In this document: in pieces, positions 7,955-16,449 of the stretch
Layout: each line of letters begins with the position of its first letter
How positions within the stretch are numbered: the stretch's first letter is position 1
NCBI RefSeq assembly: GCF_900156875.1
Contig: NZ_LT707409.1
Coordinates: forward strand, 72,923 to 136,922
DNA from: Robertmurraya dakarensis
Lineage (GTDB): Bacteria > Bacillota > Bacilli > Bacillales > Cytobacillaceae
DNA length: 64,000 nt
Reading direction: 5' to 3'
The notes under the pieces: generated by a model
What the model saw: only the letters and a program-made list of their open reading frames with translations
What the model was told of the DNA's origin: nothing
Databases searched by the model: none
Position numbers and translations under genes: made by a program

Positions 7955-7990
7955 GAAGGCATTTGTTCTTCTGAAAATGCCTTCTTTTAT
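7955..7990 (+). terminator. Terminator with no obvious gene before it
   Basis: GAAGGCATTT pairs with AAATGCCTTC around 10 bases, followed by four T. A smaller hairpin (GCTGCTTAGCAGC, near 7938) precedes it. The nearest gene upstream is on the other strand, so it either ends an unannotated short RNA (about 7860-7990) or belongs to a leader. The rest of the 7802-8093 gap is AT-rich with nothing else recognisable. Confidence 0.7.
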
Positions 7991-8093
7991 ATGTAAAACC
8001 TTTTTATTATACCTTTGGAAAGGGGGGATGAGAAGGTTTTTTTTATTCCAATATTTTATTATTAAAATTTTTTTGTAACTATTAAAATTTTAT

Positions 8094-8121
8094 TTGAAAT
8101 TCGATTGATTCATGTTATGAT
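8094..8121 (+). promoter_or_regulatory. Sigma-A-type promoter of the serine operon
   Basis: TTGAAA (8094-8099) and TATGAT (8116-8121) are separated by 16 bases and lie 88 bases before the regulator start codon. Confidence 0.65.
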
Positions 8122-8209
8122 AGGCTACGTCAAAAAAGATATTTTAAAATAGTTTTATGAATGAAAAATAAGTTTTTTGTAATCGATTTCAGAAGGGGTG
8201 GTACAAGTT

Positions 8210-8872
8210 ATGGATGTGGGAAGTAATGACCAAATATTTAATTTAGCAAAACGTACTGCTGATATGCTAGTGAAAATGTTTGGAAACCGCTGTGAGGTTG
8301 CTGTCCATGATTTTAAGAACTTAAAAGAATCATTGATTTACATTGTTGGAAATGTAACTGGACGTGAAGTGGGAGGACCTATTACCGATCTCGTTCTAAC
8401 TGAGCTCACCAAAAAACCTGATGAAATCAAGGATATTCCAAATTATAAGACTCAAGCGCGAAATGGAACTGTCATGAAATCTTCAACTGTGTTTTTAAGA
8501 GACTCGAAGGAAAAGGTCATCGGAGCACTTTGTATCAATTATGATATAACGCAAATGATGCAGTTTGCAGGTGATATAGAGGAGTTCCTTGCTTTTGATG
8601 TGACGAAAGCGAAGTCTGAGAACTTCCACTCAACGGTTCAAGACGTCATACATGATATGGTGGATCAAGTACTGTCGACCTTTAAGAAAGCGTATACACA
8701 GCTGACGCTTGAGGAAAAAGTGGAAAGTGTTCGTTTGCTTGAGGAAAAAGGGGCATTCTTGATTAAAGGCTCTACTGAATATTTGGCTAGTGCCCTCGGT
8801 GTTTCGAAGTTTACGATCTATAATTACCTAAATAAAATTAGAACCCAAAATAAGTACCATCTAGAGGAGTAG
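8210..8872 (+). CDS. DauR/YheO-type PAS-HTH regulator
   Basis: The start is ATG 8210, with AAGGGG 11 bases upstream. The 220-residue protein has a YheO-like PAS domain at about residues 5-110 (CEVAVHDFKNLKESLIYIVGNVTGREVGGPITDL, VIGALCINYDIT) and a C-terminal helix-turn-helix of the DauR type (STEYLASALGVSKFTIYNYLNKIR, about 190-215). DauR controls D-arginine use in Pseudomonas; relatives usually control amino acid catabolism. It is 51 bases upstream of a permease and the two serine dehydratase subunits, so it most likely senses serine or a related compound and controls this operon. Confidence 0.85.
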   Translation: MDVGSNDQIFNLAKRTADMLVKMFGNRCEVAVHDFKNLKESLIYIVGNVTGREVGGPITDLVLTELTKKPDEIKDIPNYKTQARNGTVMKSSTVFLRDSKEKVIGALCINYDITQMMQFAGDIEEFLAFDVTKAKSENFHSTVQDVIHDMVDQVLSTFKKAYTQLTLEEKVESVRLLEEKGAFLIKGSTEYLASALGVSKFTIYNYLNKIRTQNKYHLEE

Positions 8873-8923
8873 TTTGTATTATTGATATTATTTTAAAATA
8901 ATAAATTCTGAAGGAGAGTTACG

Positions 8924-9961
8924 ATGGAAATTATAAAAGGTACCGCGTTATTACTATTAGTTCTTGCTTGCTTTAGTCTTTTTAGTTATAAAGCGCCAAA
9001 GGGAATGAAGGCGATGGCCGCACTTGCAGGAGCTGCGTGTGCTGCATTCCTAGTTGAGGCATTTCAGTTATTTGTTGGTGGAGATTTACTCGGTATAGAA
9101 TTTCTTGGTGAAGTTGGTTCGGCAGCAGGCGGTATGGGTGGTGTTGCAGCAGCAGCTCTAGTAGCACTTGCTGTTGGTGCATCTCCTGTGTACGCTCTAT
9201 TATTGGGAGTTAGCTGTGCTGGACTGGGATTATTACCAGGTTTTATTGCTGGATATTTAGTAGCTTTCCTAGTTAAATGGATTGAGAAGAAAGTTCCTGG
9301 TGGACTTGATCTTATCGTTATTATCGTATTATGTGCGCCGCTCGTTCGTTTAATTGGAAAGTACATGACGCCTGTTGTGGATGCTACTCTTTTAAATATT
9401 GGCGGAATCATTACAGAAACAGCCAACAGCAATCCAATCTTAATGGGAATTATTCTTGGCGGGGTTATTACTGTAGTTGCTACTGCACCGCTTAGCTCAA
9501 TGGCGTTAACTGCTATGCTTGGTCTGACTGGAGTTCCGATGGCGATTGGTGCACTAGCAGTATTTGGATCGTCATTTATGAACTATGTTCTTTTTGACCG
9601 CATGAAGTTTGGGGATCGTAAAACAACGATTTCAGTTGCTGTTGAACCTTTAACACAGGCGCACATCATTTCAGCAAATCCAATTCCTGTATATGTAACC
9701 AACTTTGTGGGCGGAGCAAGTGCTGGTGTAATTATTGCTCTATCTGGTTTAATCAATAATGCTACCGGAACAGCAACACCGATCGCGGGGTTAGCGGTTA
9801 TGTACGGTTTCAATGATCCTATGAAAGTAACGATTGTTGCAGCTGCCTGTGCAGCGGTCGGCTTAGTATGCGGCTTTTTAGGATCACTAGTCTTTAAAAA
9901 TTACAAAATCAAAACAGTAGATCAATTGTCTGCGCAAGGAAAAGAAGAATCAGCGGCTTAA
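8924..9961 (+). CDS. PTS EIIC-type (YitT-unrelated) membrane permease, serine-linked
   Basis: The 345-residue, Gly/Ala-rich protein has about 9-10 membrane segments and matches the PTS_EIIC_2 type of membrane protein (MTPVVDATLLNIGGIITETANSNPILMGIILGG; VEPLTQAHIISANPIPVYVTNFVGGASAG). No EIIA or EIIB domain is fused or encoded nearby. It sits between the DauR-like regulator and sdaAB with short gaps and a good ribosome site (AAGGAGAG). Its position suggests it imports L-serine or another substrate feeding the dehydratase, possibly without phosphorylation. That is inference; sugar transport cannot be excluded. Confidence 0.75.
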   Translation: MEIIKGTALLLLVLACFSLFSYKAPKGMKAMAALAGAACAAFLVEAFQLFVGGDLLGIEFLGEVGSAAGGMGGVAAAALVALAVGASPVYALLLGVSCAGLGLLPGFIAGYLVAFLVKWIEKKVPGGLDLIVIIVLCAPLVRLIGKYMTPVVDATLLNIGGIITETANSNPILMGIILGGVITVVATAPLSSMALTAMLGLTGVPMAIGALAVFGSSFMNYVLFDRMKFGDRKTTISVAVEPLTQAHIISANPIPVYVTNFVGGASAGVIIALSGLINNATGTATPIAGLAVMYGFNDPMKVTIVAAACAAVGLVCGFLGSLVFKNYKIKTVDQLSAQGKEESAA

Positions 9962-9999
9962 ATTGTTCTTGTTATAGATAGATAAAAGGAGAGTTTTGC

Positions 10000-10659
10000 A
10001 TGAAATATCGTTCGGCATTTGACATCATTGGTCCGGTCATGATCGGACCATCTAGTTCACATACAGCTGGTGCAGCCCGAATTGGAAGAGTAGCACGCAC
10101 TTTATTTGAAAGGCAGCCTAAAAAAGTGGTGATTTCTTTTTATGGGTCTTTTGCGAAAACCTATAAAGGACATGGAACAGACTTAGCGATTGTTGCTGGT
10201 TTGTTAGACTTTGATACTTTTGATGAACGTATCCCAAATTCATTAACTATTGCTGAAGAATTGGGAATGGAAGTTATTTTTCAAACAGAAGAAGCGGTTC
10301 CGGATCATCCTAATACTGTTAAAATAAATATTTACGATGATAAAAACGAGATGGAAGTAGTCGGAATTTCAATTGGGGGCGGTACGATTGAAATTACAGA
10401 AATCAATTCGTTTAAGCTGAAATTATCTGGTGATCCGGCAATTCTCGTGATGCACCAAGACCGGTTTGGAATTATATCATGTGTTACGGCTGTTCTATCA
10501 AAATATGAAATCAATATCGGTCATATGGAAGTTGCCCGCAAGGAAAAAGGGGAAATGGCCATTATGGTAATTGAAGTTGATCAGAAAATCGAGGATGACG
10601 TGATTGAAGAGTTAAGAGGCCTTTCATACGTATCCCGAGTGATTAGAATGGTTGAATAA
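10000..10659 (+). CDS. sdaAB: L-serine dehydratase, iron-sulfur dependent, beta subunit
   Basis: The 219-residue protein has the SSSHTAGAARIGR motif near the N-terminus (about 17-32) typical of the beta chain, the GHGTDLAI motif, and a C-terminal ACT domain (about 147-219: FGIISCVTAVLSKYEINIGHMEVARK). With SdaAA it forms the [4Fe-4S] enzyme that converts L-serine to pyruvate and ammonia in the cytoplasm. The ACT domain usually binds the amino acid as regulator. It is the third gene of the serine operon, 44 bases before sdaAA. Confidence 0.95.
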   Translation: MKYRSAFDIIGPVMIGPSSSHTAGAARIGRVARTLFERQPKKVVISFYGSFAKTYKGHGTDLAIVAGLLDFDTFDERIPNSLTIAEELGMEVIFQTEEAVPDHPNTVKINIYDDKNEMEVVGISIGGGTIEITEINSFKLKLSGDPAILVMHQDRFGIISCVTAVLSKYEINIGHMEVARKEKGEMAIMVIEVDQKIEDDVIEELRGLSYVSRVIRMVE

Positions 10660-10703
10660 TCGTTTTTTAAAAAAGGAAATTATGGACATCAGGAGGACAA
10701 GCA

Positions 10704-11609
10704 ATGTTTCGAAATGTAGCGGAACTTGTTATGTTGGCAGAGCAACAGCAAGTGAAAATTGCAGAAATTATGATACGTCAAGAAATAGAAGTAACAGGAC
10801 TAACGCGTGAAGAAATTATCTCTAAAATGGATAATAACTTAACGGTAATGGAAAATGCGTTAGAGCGCGGGCTTAAGGGAGTAAAATCACAAACAGGCCT
10901 TACAGGCGGCGATGCCGTCCTGCTTCAGAAATATATTCAAAGCGGCAAAGCGTTGTCCGGAAACTTGTTATTGGATGCTGTTAGCAAGGCGGTAGCTACA
11001 AACGAAGTGAACGCGGCAATGGGAGTAATCTGTGCTACCCCAACAGCTGGATCAGCGGGAGTGGTACCAGGTACCTTATTCGCTGTGAAAGAAAAGTTAA
11101 ATCCGACACGTCTGGAAATGATTGAATTCTTATTTACAGCGGCTGCGTTTGGGTTTGTGGTAGCGAATAACGCAACGGTTTCCGGTGCTGCTGGTGGCTG
11201 CCAGGCTGAAGTCGGGTCTGCAGCTGGAATGGCGGCAGCATCGATTGTTGAAATGGCTGGTGGGACACCACAGCAGGCAGCCGAGGCAATGGCGATTACG
11301 TTGAAAAATATGCTTGGTCTTGTTTGTGATCCTGTAGCAGGTCTTGTGGAAGTTCCTTGTGTAAAACGTAATGCAATGGGCGCATCTAATGCGATGACGG
11401 CAGCCGATATGGCACTTGCTGGCATCACGAGCCGAATTCCTTGTGACGAGGTCATCGGAGCGATGTATGCGATTGGACAATCGATGCCATCCTCATTGCG
11501 TGAAACGGCTGAAGGGGGACTTGCGGCAACACCGACAGGACGAAGACTGGAAGCGGAAATCTTCGGACAGCCAAAAGATAAATTGAAGGATTATCTTGTC
11601 CTTCAATAA
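10704..11609 (+). CDS. sdaAA: L-serine dehydratase, iron-sulfur dependent, alpha subunit
   Basis: The 301-residue protein is of the normal length for the Bacillus alpha chain. The conserved Cys residues expected to hold the [4Fe-4S] cluster are visible in CATPTAGSAGVVPG (about residue 110), GGCQAEVGSAAGMAAAS (about 168) and CDPVAGLVEVPCVKRN (about 210-222). It carries the catalytic site for serine deamination to pyruvate. A strong ribosome site (AGGAGG) precedes the start, and a terminator closes the operon. Confidence 0.95.
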   Translation: MFRNVAELVMLAEQQQVKIAEIMIRQEIEVTGLTREEIISKMDNNLTVMENALERGLKGVKSQTGLTGGDAVLLQKYIQSGKALSGNLLLDAVSKAVATNEVNAAMGVICATPTAGSAGVVPGTLFAVKEKLNPTRLEMIEFLFTAAAFGFVVANNATVSGAAGGCQAEVGSAAGMAAASIVEMAGGTPQQAAEAMAITLKNMLGLVCDPVAGLVEVPCVKRNAMGASNAMTAADMALAGITSRIPCDEVIGAMYAIGQSMPSSLRETAEGGLAATPTGRRLEAEIFGQPKDKLKDYLVLQ

Positions 11610-11623
11610 TAGGATTAAAACGG

Positions 11624-11655
11624 GCGCACCTCATTTGGTGTGCTTTTAATTTTTA
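11624..11655 (+). terminator. Terminator of the serine operon
   Basis: GCGCACC pairs with GGTGTGC (one G-T pair) around six bases, followed by TTTTAATTTTT. Confidence 0.8.
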
Positions 11656-11799
11656 ATGAATCGAGAATAAAGTTTATATCATTTAAGTTAAGTGTTAGTT
11701 TCGTTTGTGTTACATTTGCTTTGCATAGGACTTGCTTTATTATAATGAAAGTAAAGATATTCTAGTTCGAAAGTTTTTTAAAAAAAGGAGTGTTGTGCA

Positions 11800-12021
11800 A
11801 TGGAATTTTATGAGAAATTGCCTACGGATTTATTAGTTGCCTTTTATTATGAAATTATGAAAAACATCGAAAAAGGAATATTAACGAAAAATATGTATGT
11901 TGAAATTGGCTTCATTATTTCGGTTGCCAGTCAAAGAGGAATTGAATTGTCAAAACCTAGTGATTTTGAACAAATACTCTTTGAAAAGAGTTTTGGTGAT
12001 TTTGTTCAAGTAAGTCAGTGA
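11800..12021 (+). CDS. Small conserved-looking protein (73 aa), unknown function
   Basis: The 73-residue product is a mixed helical protein (LPTDLLVAFYYEIMKNIEKGILTKNMYVEIGFIISVASQRGIEL) without membrane anchor or Cys. AAAGGAGTG lies 10 bases before the ATG, and TTGCTT with TATAAT near 11720-11745 may be its promoter, though the spacing is 19. I do not recognise the family. A terminator follows at 12098. Confidence 0.65.
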   Translation: MEFYEKLPTDLLVAFYYEIMKNIEKGILTKNMYVEIGFIISVASQRGIELSKPSDFEQILFEKSFGDFVQVSQ

Positions 12022-12097
12022 TTTTATCAGGAAAAGAATATACCGGGGGTATGAATCTGGGATCTAATTGAAAAAATAGATTCATTCTCATTATAGT

Positions 12098-12131
12098 AAA
12101 CCTGAGTTCTATATTGCACTCAGGTTTTTTT
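12098..12131 (+). terminator. Intrinsic terminator
   Basis: AAACCTGAGT pairs perfectly with ACTCAGGTTT around 10 bases, followed by a T-run. It separates the 73-residue protein gene from the SRPBCC gene, whose start is only 19 bases later, so readthrough could serve that gene. Confidence 0.85.
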
Positions 12132-12149
12132 AGAAAAAGGAGTTTTTCA

Positions 12150-12596
12150 ATGAAATCTTGGTCAAAGGATATTGATATTTATGCGCCGATCCAGCATGTT
12201 TGGTCGTATTTGGACGGGTCGTTCGAAAATATGCAGAAAATCATGCCGCAGGTGGTTGAGCATACGCCAGTTAAAATAACGGAAGAAGGGGTCGGAAGTA
12301 TTTATCGTCAAAAATATAAAGAAGGCAGCAGGATAGAGGAATATGAAGTTGAAACGTTAGAGTATGTAAATGAAGATGATCATAAAAGGTTAAAAATAGG
12401 TTTTACGCTTGCGAAAATGTTTGAGATTACTGCGCTTTACGAGCTGCGAAAAATCAATGATCATCAGACGAACTTCCGATACACTGTTACGAACGCCCCG
12501 TTAAAATGGTATGTGAAATTATTTTTATTGTTTGCGAACGATCGGGTGGTAGTGAAATTTTTGGAACGAGTTAAACATGTGGCAGAGTCTGAATAA
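12150..12596 (+). CDS. SRPBCC (START-like) superfamily protein
   Basis: The start is ATG 12150 after AAAAAGGAG; an upstream in-frame ATG at 12114 lies inside the terminator. The 148-residue protein has the helix-grip pattern of SRPBCC proteins (DIDIYAPIQHVWSYLDGSFENMQKIMP at the N-terminus, a central beta sheet, and a long C-terminal helix KFLERVKHVAESE). Such proteins bind hydrophobic ligands; related Bacillus proteins are annotated as polyketide cyclase-like. The ligand is unknown and it has no evident partner gene. Confidence 0.75.
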   Translation: MKSWSKDIDIYAPIQHVWSYLDGSFENMQKIMPQVVEHTPVKITEEGVGSIYRQKYKEGSRIEEYEVETLEYVNEDDHKRLKIGFTLAKMFEITALYELRKINDHQTNFRYTVTNAPLKWYVKLFLLFANDRVVVKFLERVKHVAESE

Positions 12597-12744
12597 ATCC
12601 CTGTATCTATTTAGGTAAAATCTCTCATAGGTTTATTTTTTATGGTGGGTAAAAGTATCCAATAAATGGTGGATCTATTGGTTTTATTTGCTCTTTTTGA
12701 TTAAATAAAACAAATGGGTTTTTATTTAAATGGAGGAGAAGGGT

Positions 12745-13038
12745 ATGGTAAAAAAAGAAATAACAGCAATCGGTTGTTTTTTTATCTCAATTGCTGCTTT
12801 TTTGTATGCTGTTAAACATATTACTGCAGCGATTATGACGTCCTCAATCAACAGTCCGGATGTTAACTATTATGGTGGAGGCTATCAATCCATTGGAGGT
12901 GGAATTACCTTTTGGATGGTGGTGTCTCTTATAGTGGGGATCGTGTTTTTTGTAACTGGGATCATTCCTGTTTTTCGAAAAATGGCAGCTTCTAAACAAC
13001 GTCTTTCTTCAAATCATGAGAAAACGGTGAACAACTAA
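12745..13038 (+). CDS. Two-helix membrane protein (97 aa)
   Basis: The start is ATG 12745, directly behind GGAGGAGAAGGG. The product has two membrane helices (about 7-27 and 57-78) joined by an external Gly/Tyr/Ser-rich loop (SINSPDVNYYGGGYQSIGGG) and ends with a polar cytoplasmic tail. I do not recognise a family. It stands alone upstream of the csp gene. Confidence 0.65.
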   Translation: MVKKEITAIGCFFISIAAFLYAVKHITAAIMTSSINSPDVNYYGGGYQSIGGGITFWMVVSLIVGIVFFVTGIIPVFRKMAASKQRLSSNHEKTVNN

Positions 13039-13314
13039 ATTCTGATGGGGATTGTAAGTAGACCAGTTCAAGATAGCTGGAAAATATTTATTTTTTTATG
13101 GTGTAAAAGCCTTTGTACGGCGCTTTATACTGTTATCCTCGTCGATTGTTTTACAAGGCCGCTTGCTTTATTGGGATTTAGGTGTTATTCTTAAGAAGTT
13201 ATTTTTGTTCGGTCTGTAAGGAAAGAATAAGTTTTGAACTTTTCGCCTTTGATATCTAACTTGAGCAACGATAGTAATAAATCGTGAACAAGGTTCACAC
13301 AAGGAGAGTACAAC

Positions 13315-13515
13315 ATGCAACAAGGTACAGTAAAATGGTTTAACGCAGAAAAAGGTTTCGGTTTCATCGAGGTTCAAGGTGGAGAAGACGTATTCGTACA
13401 TTTCTCAGCTATCCAAGGCGAAGGATTTAAATCTTTAGATGAAGGCCAAAAAGTTACATTTGACACTGAACAAGGTCAACGTGGACTTCAGGCTACAAAC
13501 GTTAACAAAGCATAA
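13315..13515 (+). CDS. cspC: Cold shock protein, CspC-like
   Basis: The 66-residue protein is a complete cold-shock domain with RNP1 (KGFGFIEV) and RNP2 (DVFVHFSAI) and is closest, from memory, to CspC of Bacillus subtilis. It binds single-stranded nucleic acid as an RNA chaperone in the cytoplasm. A perfect AAGGAGAG site precedes the start. The roughly 150-base AT-rich leader in front (13130-13314) is long enough for the structured 5' region typical of csp transcripts, but I cannot assign a conserved cold box. Confidence 0.95.
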   Translation: MQQGTVKWFNAEKGFGFIEVQGGEDVFVHFSAIQGEGFKSLDEGQKVTFDTEQGQRGLQATNVNKA

Positions 13516-13521
13516 TGATGA

Positions 13522-13548
13522 AAGGGCTCTTTATAAGAGTCCTTTTTT
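13522..13548 (+). terminator. Terminator of csp
   Basis: AAGGGCTCTT pairs with AAGAGTCCTT (one mismatch) around three bases, followed by a T-run. Confidence 0.88.
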
Positions 13549-13636
13549 ATTTTGCAAAAAAAGGAAAATATGACCTTGTTGTATATATCTATTCTATTTT
13601 AGGATTGTAATAGACAAGTATGATGAGGTGAAGTTC

Positions 13637-14155
13637 ATGTATGAGAAAGTATTTTATCGCTCGAAAAAGGGATTGATTCTCTTTACTATTTTGCTGTTAG
13701 CGCTGGATACGGTTTTTTTAATAAAGCTAATCGGGCTGTTAATGGGAGCTGAAACGTTTGCGATGGTCAATTTATTCGCCTATTTGGCTGGGTTGGTTAT
13801 TCTGTCCGTTTTTTCCTTAGTTTTGCTTAAGAAGGCTGTATCAAAGGAACCAGATGTGATCGTGTCGGACAAAGGGATTACGATCCATGGAGTAGGCCTT
13901 GTTCCTTGGACAGAGGTGGAAGGGTGCTTGGAATATTCAAGCAAGGGTCAGCGATTAATCGGGTTAATACTATATAATGAAGAAAAATATCTGGCAACGC
14001 TGCCGCCAGTAAAACGAAATATGTTAGAGAGTCATAAAGAAAAAGGCGAGCCGGCTATTAAGGTGCCTATTAATAGTTTAAAAGACAAGAAGGGGTTTCT
14101 TGAAGCATTAAATGAGCTGAATGTTACCTTGGATAAACGATCCTCTGCTCAGTAG
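13637..14155 (+). CDS. STM3941-like membrane protein
   Basis: The start is ATG 13637 behind GAGGTGA. The 172-residue protein has two membrane helices at about residues 14-34 and 45-65, then a cytoplasmic PH-like beta domain (VIVSDKGITIHGVGLVPWTEVEGCLEYSSKGQRLIGLILYN) and a helical end. The layout (two helices followed by a domain with a PW/PWTE motif) resembles STM3941-type proteins of unknown function. Not linked to a neighbour; a terminator follows. Confidence 0.65.
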   Translation: MYEKVFYRSKKGLILFTILLLALDTVFLIKLIGLLMGAETFAMVNLFAYLAGLVILSVFSLVLLKKAVSKEPDVIVSDKGITIHGVGLVPWTEVEGCLEYSSKGQRLIGLILYNEEKYLATLPPVKRNMLESHKEKGEPAIKVPINSLKDKKGFLEALNELNVTLDKRSSAQ

Positions 14156-14199
14156 ATACATAGGAAAGATCAGCGCCATACGAAGTGAAAAATAAACGA

Positions 14200-14234
14200 A
14201 AATCCAGTTCCTATTTGTGGGAACTGGATTTTTT
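14200..14234 (+). terminator. Intrinsic terminator
   Basis: AAATCCAGTTCC pairs with GGGAACTGGATTT around seven bases, followed by a T-run. Confidence 0.9.
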
Positions 14235-14365
14235 AGTCTATCGACAAACGTCGACACAATCCGGGTGGTCGCTGTGACGAGAATTAAAAGCAGGGATTAA
14301 TGCTCCTTCTATAGAAAAATGTATAGAGTAGGAATTCGGGGCCCGTGTAACATGCGCGGTGTTCT

Positions 14366-14398
14366 GTGAAACAAGATTTTTCGGGTGGACGCAGTGAC
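14366..14398 (+). repeat. 33-bp dispersed repeat, copy 1
   Basis: It begins GTGAAACAAGATTTTTCGG and ends GTGGACGCAGTGAC. It lies 20 bases before the M20 peptidase start. A partial copy of the right end (CGGGTGGTCGCTGTGACG) is at 14262-14279. Four more full-length copies of exactly the same length occur in this window, all in this orientation. Confidence 0.85.
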
Positions 14399-14417
14399 CA
14401 TCAAAAGGAGGGCTATT

Positions 14418-15587
14418 ATGCAAGCAATCTATAAAGAACTTGAGGCTGGTTTTGATGAGGTGGTTAGTTGGAGGCGGTTTATGCATCAGCATCCGGAGCT
14501 TTCTTTTAAGGAAGTGAAGACCGCTAAGTATATTGAGGAAAAATTGATTAGTTTTGGGTTAAAGGTGAAAACGAATATCGGCGGTCATGGACTGATTGGG
14601 ATTTTGGAGGGTGACCAACCAGGGAAGACGATCGCGTTAAGAGCAGATTTTGATGCTTTGCCTATCCAGGATGAAAAAGAAGTACCTTATAAATCACAAA
14701 ATCCTGGCGTAATGCATGCGTGTGGTCATGATGGACATACCGCAGCTTTGTTAGGGACGGCGAAAGCTTTAAGTTCATGCCGCCATCAAATCAAAGGGAA
14801 AATTATCTTTATATTTCAGCCGGCTGAAGAAACACCTCCAGGCGGAGCAAAGTTTATGGTTGAAGATGGAGTGTTAAACGGTGTTGATTATGTATTTGGA
14901 GCCCATTTGGATTCGCAGACGCCGCTTGGAAAAATTCGAGTCGGTGAAGGATATCAAATGGCAGCAGTCGATAAATTTAAAATCATTGTTCAGGGAAAAG
15001 GAGGACATGGTGCTCGTCCTGAAGCAGCGATTGATTCAATTGTGGTCGGAAGTGAGATTGTTAATTCCTTGCAAAAGATTGTCAGCCGAAGAGTCAGTCC
15101 ATTACAAGCTGCCGTAGTAACAATCGGTGTCTTTCAGGCGGGGACTGGATTTAATGTTATTGCTGATAAAGCCATACTTGAAGGAACGGTGCGTACTTTT
15201 GACGGAAACGTTCGGGATCAAGTGGAAAAAGAAATCAATCAGATCGTGACCGGAATCACGAGCAGTTTTCAAGCGACCTTTGAAATGGATTATCTTCGCG
15301 GATATCCAGCTTTGTATAATCATAAAAAAGAAACAGAGACAGTTCGAGAGCTGCTGAAAGAGGTGTTCTCAACTGAAGAAGTCTTAAATTTGGAACCTAC
15401 GATGGGAGCAGAGGATTTCGCTTATTTCTTGCAGGAGAAGCCAGGTACATATTTCAAAGTGGGAGCTAGAAATGAAAACGAGGCCACGCACTACGCTCAC
15501 CATCATCCCCGGTTTGATTTTGATGAGAGGGCTTTATTAAATATTGAGAAAAGCTTCGTAAAAATCGCATCGCATTATTTATTCTAA
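14418..15587 (+). CDS. M20 family amidohydrolase (N-acyl amino acid hydrolase type)
   Basis: The start is ATG 14418, nine bases after AAAGGAGGG. The 389-residue protein has the M20D metallohydrolase pattern: LRADFDALPIQDE (about 72-84), HACGHDGHTAALLG (about 99-112, metal ligands), PAEETPPGGAKFMVEDG (about 134-150, catalytic Glu pair), GGHGARPEAAIDSI (dimerisation domain) and a C-terminal HYAHHHPRFDFDE motif. It cleaves an N-acyl group or amide from an amino acid, using two divalent metals. No signal peptide is seen, so it is cytoplasmic. The substrate is not known. Confidence 0.88.
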   Translation: MQAIYKELEAGFDEVVSWRRFMHQHPELSFKEVKTAKYIEEKLISFGLKVKTNIGGHGLIGILEGDQPGKTIALRADFDALPIQDEKEVPYKSQNPGVMHACGHDGHTAALLGTAKALSSCRHQIKGKIIFIFQPAEETPPGGAKFMVEDGVLNGVDYVFGAHLDSQTPLGKIRVGEGYQMAAVDKFKIIVQGKGGHGARPEAAIDSIVVGSEIVNSLQKIVSRRVSPLQAAVVTIGVFQAGTGFNVIADKAILEGTVRTFDGNVRDQVEKEINQIVTGITSSFQATFEMDYLRGYPALYNHKKETETVRELLKEVFSTEEVLNLEPTMGAEDFAYFLQEKPGTYFKVGARNENEATHYAHHHPRFDFDERALLNIEKSFVKIASHYLF

Positions 15588-15636
15588 TTTAGAAAAAAAT
15601 ACCGGTGACACCCACGAAAAACGTGTGGAACAATAC

Positions 15637-15684
15637 AAAAAAGTGGAGAAAACCCATACATATCAGCGTCTTCTCCACTTTTTT
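15637..15684 (+). terminator. Intrinsic terminator
   Basis: AAAAAAGTGGAGAA and TTCTCCACTTTTTT are perfect inverted copies around 20 bases. The A and T runs allow it to work on both strands. Copy 2 of the dispersed repeat begins right after the T-run. Confidence 0.88.
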
Positions 15685-15717
15685 GTGAAACAAGAATTTT
15701 CGGGTCGTCCCTGTGAC
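15685..15717 (+). repeat. 33-bp dispersed repeat, copy 2
   Basis: It begins GTGAAACAAGAATTTTCGG and ends GTCGTCCCTGTGAC. It lies between the terminator at 15637-15684 and the 3' end of the frameshifted minus-strand gene. Confidence 0.85.
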
Positions 15718-15719
15718 GA

Positions 15720-16107
15720 TTAGTCAGAATCGGGGTCTAATCTTACCAATTGGGAATCAAGGACTGTATTTCCTTCTTGTGCAGCTAAGTCGGCACTTCT
15801 GCCGAAACAGTTAGTGACTATGTTCTCTTCGCTTGAATGGGTGATTACAATCTCATAAAATAAAACGCCAGTTAGATCTGCATACATAACAGCGAGGTTT
15901 TCGGGTGCCAGGCTATATGGAAAGTTTACTGGTTCATTGTTCCCTATAAGAACAGGGAGTTTTACCGGGTTTGAATAGGAAGACCAGTTCTACTTCTACT
16001 GTAACATCGTGTTCACAATCATCCAAATTTACAAGGTTAATAACTGCGGACACGGTCGCAGGTTCCCTCCTTAAGACCCCGGTTGAAAGTGTTACTTTTT
16101 TGCCCAT
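15720..16107 (-). pseudogene. Frameshifted small protein gene (about 129 codons)
   Basis: A good ribosome site (AAAGGAGATTCATAT) precedes an ATG at 16107. The frame reads MGKKVTLSTGVLRREPATVS, then AVINLVNLDDCEHDVTVEV. About residue 43 the sensible frame changes by one base to WSSYSNPVKLPVLIGNNEP and continues VNFPYSLAPENLAVMYADLTG, ending in DSQLVRLDPDSD at TAG/TAA 15720. The total length of 388 bases is not a multiple of three, which agrees with one indel near 15975. I recall similar short Bacillus proteins (VTLSTGVLRR, PVNFPYSLAP) but know no function; a spore surface role is only a guess. A sequencing error could also explain the break. Confidence 0.72.
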
Positions 16108-16449
16108 ATATGAATCTCCTTTCTTTAAATTAGTAAGACACGTTATACACTATGCTGATTTGCGAAAAGTGTTTGGACAGGTTATATGTGGTTTAACAAG
16201 CTAAAATATTACTGCATAGTAATATTAAACTGATTTTTTATTAATAGATGTGTGCGTTTCTACAATAAGTGGGGGCGCATTTTTCATGTTCAACATATGC
16301 CGGTACAAGTAGAACCATCAGATTTACATATGAAAGCAAGGAAAGTTCTATATTATATGAATTTTCAAAAAGATAATTGGGGAAACTACTAATAATTTTA
16401 AAAGGAAAATATCCATAATTATTCATGTGTTATAGGGAGGGGGATCAAA
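16108..16449. other. Intergenic stretch between divergent genes
   Basis: This 340-base AT-rich gap separates the minus-strand frameshifted gene from the nuclease-helicase pair and should hold promoters for both. I cannot pick out a convincing -35/-10 pair. GGGAGGGGG at 16436-16444 is the ribosome site of the next gene. Confidence 0.45.

Noticed and set aside
9064-9432. Long minus-strand frames opposite the EIIC and sdaAA genes
   Set aside because: They are shadows caused by the Ala/Gly-rich codons of the plus-strand genes. They lack ribosome sites and family resemblance.
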